From Cellulomonas sp. (GTDB lineage: Bacteria; Actinomycetota; Actinomycetes; Actinomycetales; Cellulomonadaceae), in the NCBI GenBank assembly GCA_031178805.1, contig JAPSIJ010000174.1:1-5627 (forward strand): a stretch of 5,627 nucleotides of DNA. The letters run 5' to 3'. A model generated the notes under the pieces. It was not told the DNA's origin and made no database searches. It was given only the letters and a program-made list of their open reading frames with translations. The translations under genes and the position numbers were made by a program. How positions within the stretch are numbered: position 1 is the first letter of the stretch; each line of letters begins with the position of its first letter. Shown here in pieces: positions 5,286 to 5,627 of the stretch.

Positions 5286-5323
5286 TAGGGTGGCGGGGAC
5301 GGCCGCCGGCGCCCTGGAGGAGG
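5286..5323 (+). promoter_or_regulatory. Putative -10 element and strong ribosome-binding site for the right-edge gene
   Basis: TAGGGT at 5286-5291 fits the actinobacterial TAnnnT -10 pattern, but no convincing -35 is seen at 16-19 nt spacing. GGAGGAGG at 5316-5323, 5 nt before the GTG at 5329, is a strong Shine-Dalgarno and fixes that start. The divergent gap 5169-5328 also holds a GC palindrome (CCGCCC CC GGGCGG, 5239-5252) of unknown meaning. Confidence 0.45.
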
Positions 5324-5328
5324 ACCTT

Positions 5329-5627
5329 GTGACGTACCCCGAGGACGAGCCCCGCCGCCCCGGCCTGTTCAGCCGCCTCGCCGAGCCGCTGGCGGAGCGG
5401 ACCCGGGAGCGGTTCGAGCACGCGGAGGACCGGATCCGCCAGGCCGTGCAGGGCGAGATCGACTCGGTGACCCGGTCCGTGCGCGCCCGCGCGGTGGAGG
5501 TCCGGCCCAGCGCCCTCGCCTTCGCCGCGGCGCTGCTGCTCACGGTGCTCGGCCTCGGCCTCGTGGTCACCGCCGCGGTCGTCGGCCTGGCCCACGTGCT
5601 GCCGCTGTGGCTCGCCGCCCTGCTGGT
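5329..5627 (+). CDS. Small membrane protein, holin-X-like (phage holin family), 3' truncated
   Basis: The GTG at 5329 follows GGAGGAGG by 5 nt, and 99 codons are visible before the window ends without a stop. Residues about 8-60 are highly charged and probably helical (LAEPLAERTRERFEHAEDR, then RQAVQGEIDSVTRSVRARA). A hydrophobic segment follows at about 61-87 (SALAFAAALLLTVLGLGLVV), a short turn, then the start of a second (VLPLWLAALL). A charged amphipathic N-terminus followed by a helical hairpin resembles the actinobacterial holin-X group (PF07332), which is widespread in chromosomes and is usually not part of a prophage. No phage genes accompany it here, so a lysis role should not be assumed. 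The gene is divergent from the LuxR-type regulator across 160 nt. That it is a real gene is quite sure; the family call is tentative. Confidence 0.7.
   Translation, partial: MTYPEDEPRRPGLFSRLAEPLAERTRERFEHAEDRIRQAVQGEIDSVTRSVRARAVEVRPSALAFAAALLLTVLGLGLVVTAAVVGLAHVLPLWLAALL

Noticed and set aside
3570..5288. 572-codon + strand frame across the crcB and LuxR region
   Set aside because: Shadow frame with biased Arg/Pro/Gln/His composition; the minus-strand frames carry clear Fluc and GerE motifs.
5329..5627. Prophage remnant, suggested by the holin-like gene
   Set aside because: No endolysin, integrase, structural gene or attachment site is visible, and holin-X-like membrane proteins are common in actinobacterial chromosomes.

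Overview
The window is very GC-rich (roughly three-quarters or more by eye). It has near-total G/C at third codon positions, frequent GTG starts and long spurious ORFs on the opposite strands, all typical of a high-GC actinomycete. The gene families fit this: a CE1758/CE1759-type flavin monooxygenase and reductase pair, a phytochrome with a SpoIIE-type phosphatase output, paired crcB genes, and a small membrane protein resembling the actinobacterial holin-X group. I cannot name the genus from sequence alone.

Layout. Positions 1-1077 (+ strand) hold the 3' end of a luciferase-like flavin-dependent monooxygenase and its complete partner FMN reductase. A strong hairpin at 1100-1127 separates this unit from the convergent minus-strand block. 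That block, in transcription order (right to left), is: a LuxR-type regulator with a degenerate receiver (5168-4482); an 11-bp tandem repeat that contains its stop codon (4423-4488); a G-rich spacer without a clear gene; two crcB/Fluc fluoride channel subunits overlapping by 4 nt (4252-3869 and 3872-3495); a 106-nt gap with a promoter-like segment and a dyad; and a large bacteriophytochrome (PAS-GAF-PHY) fused to a PP2C/SpoIIE serine phosphatase (3388-1133). At the right edge a divergent + strand gene begins (5329 onward): a small membrane protein cut by the window end.

How the parts work. The first two genes form a classic two-component flavin monooxygenase, in which the reductase supplies reduced FMN; the substrate is unknown. 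The two crcB genes carry opposite loop-charge patterns, as expected of an antiparallel heterodimeric fluoride exporter. The phytochrome retains the biliverdin-binding Cys, the chromophore-pocket residues, the PHY tongue and the phosphatase metal ligands, so it should be a functional red/far-red light sensor. Its output should be dephosphorylation of a protein (probably a STAS-type anti-anti-sigma factor) rather than histidine kinase signalling; the partner is not in this window.

The points most worth a second look are the light-regulated phosphatase and the controls in front of it (a Shine-Dalgarno-masking hairpin and a dyad over a putative -10), the asymmetry of the fluoride channel pair, the missing start region of the upstream crcB, and the minisatellite that supplies the stop codon of the regulator gene.
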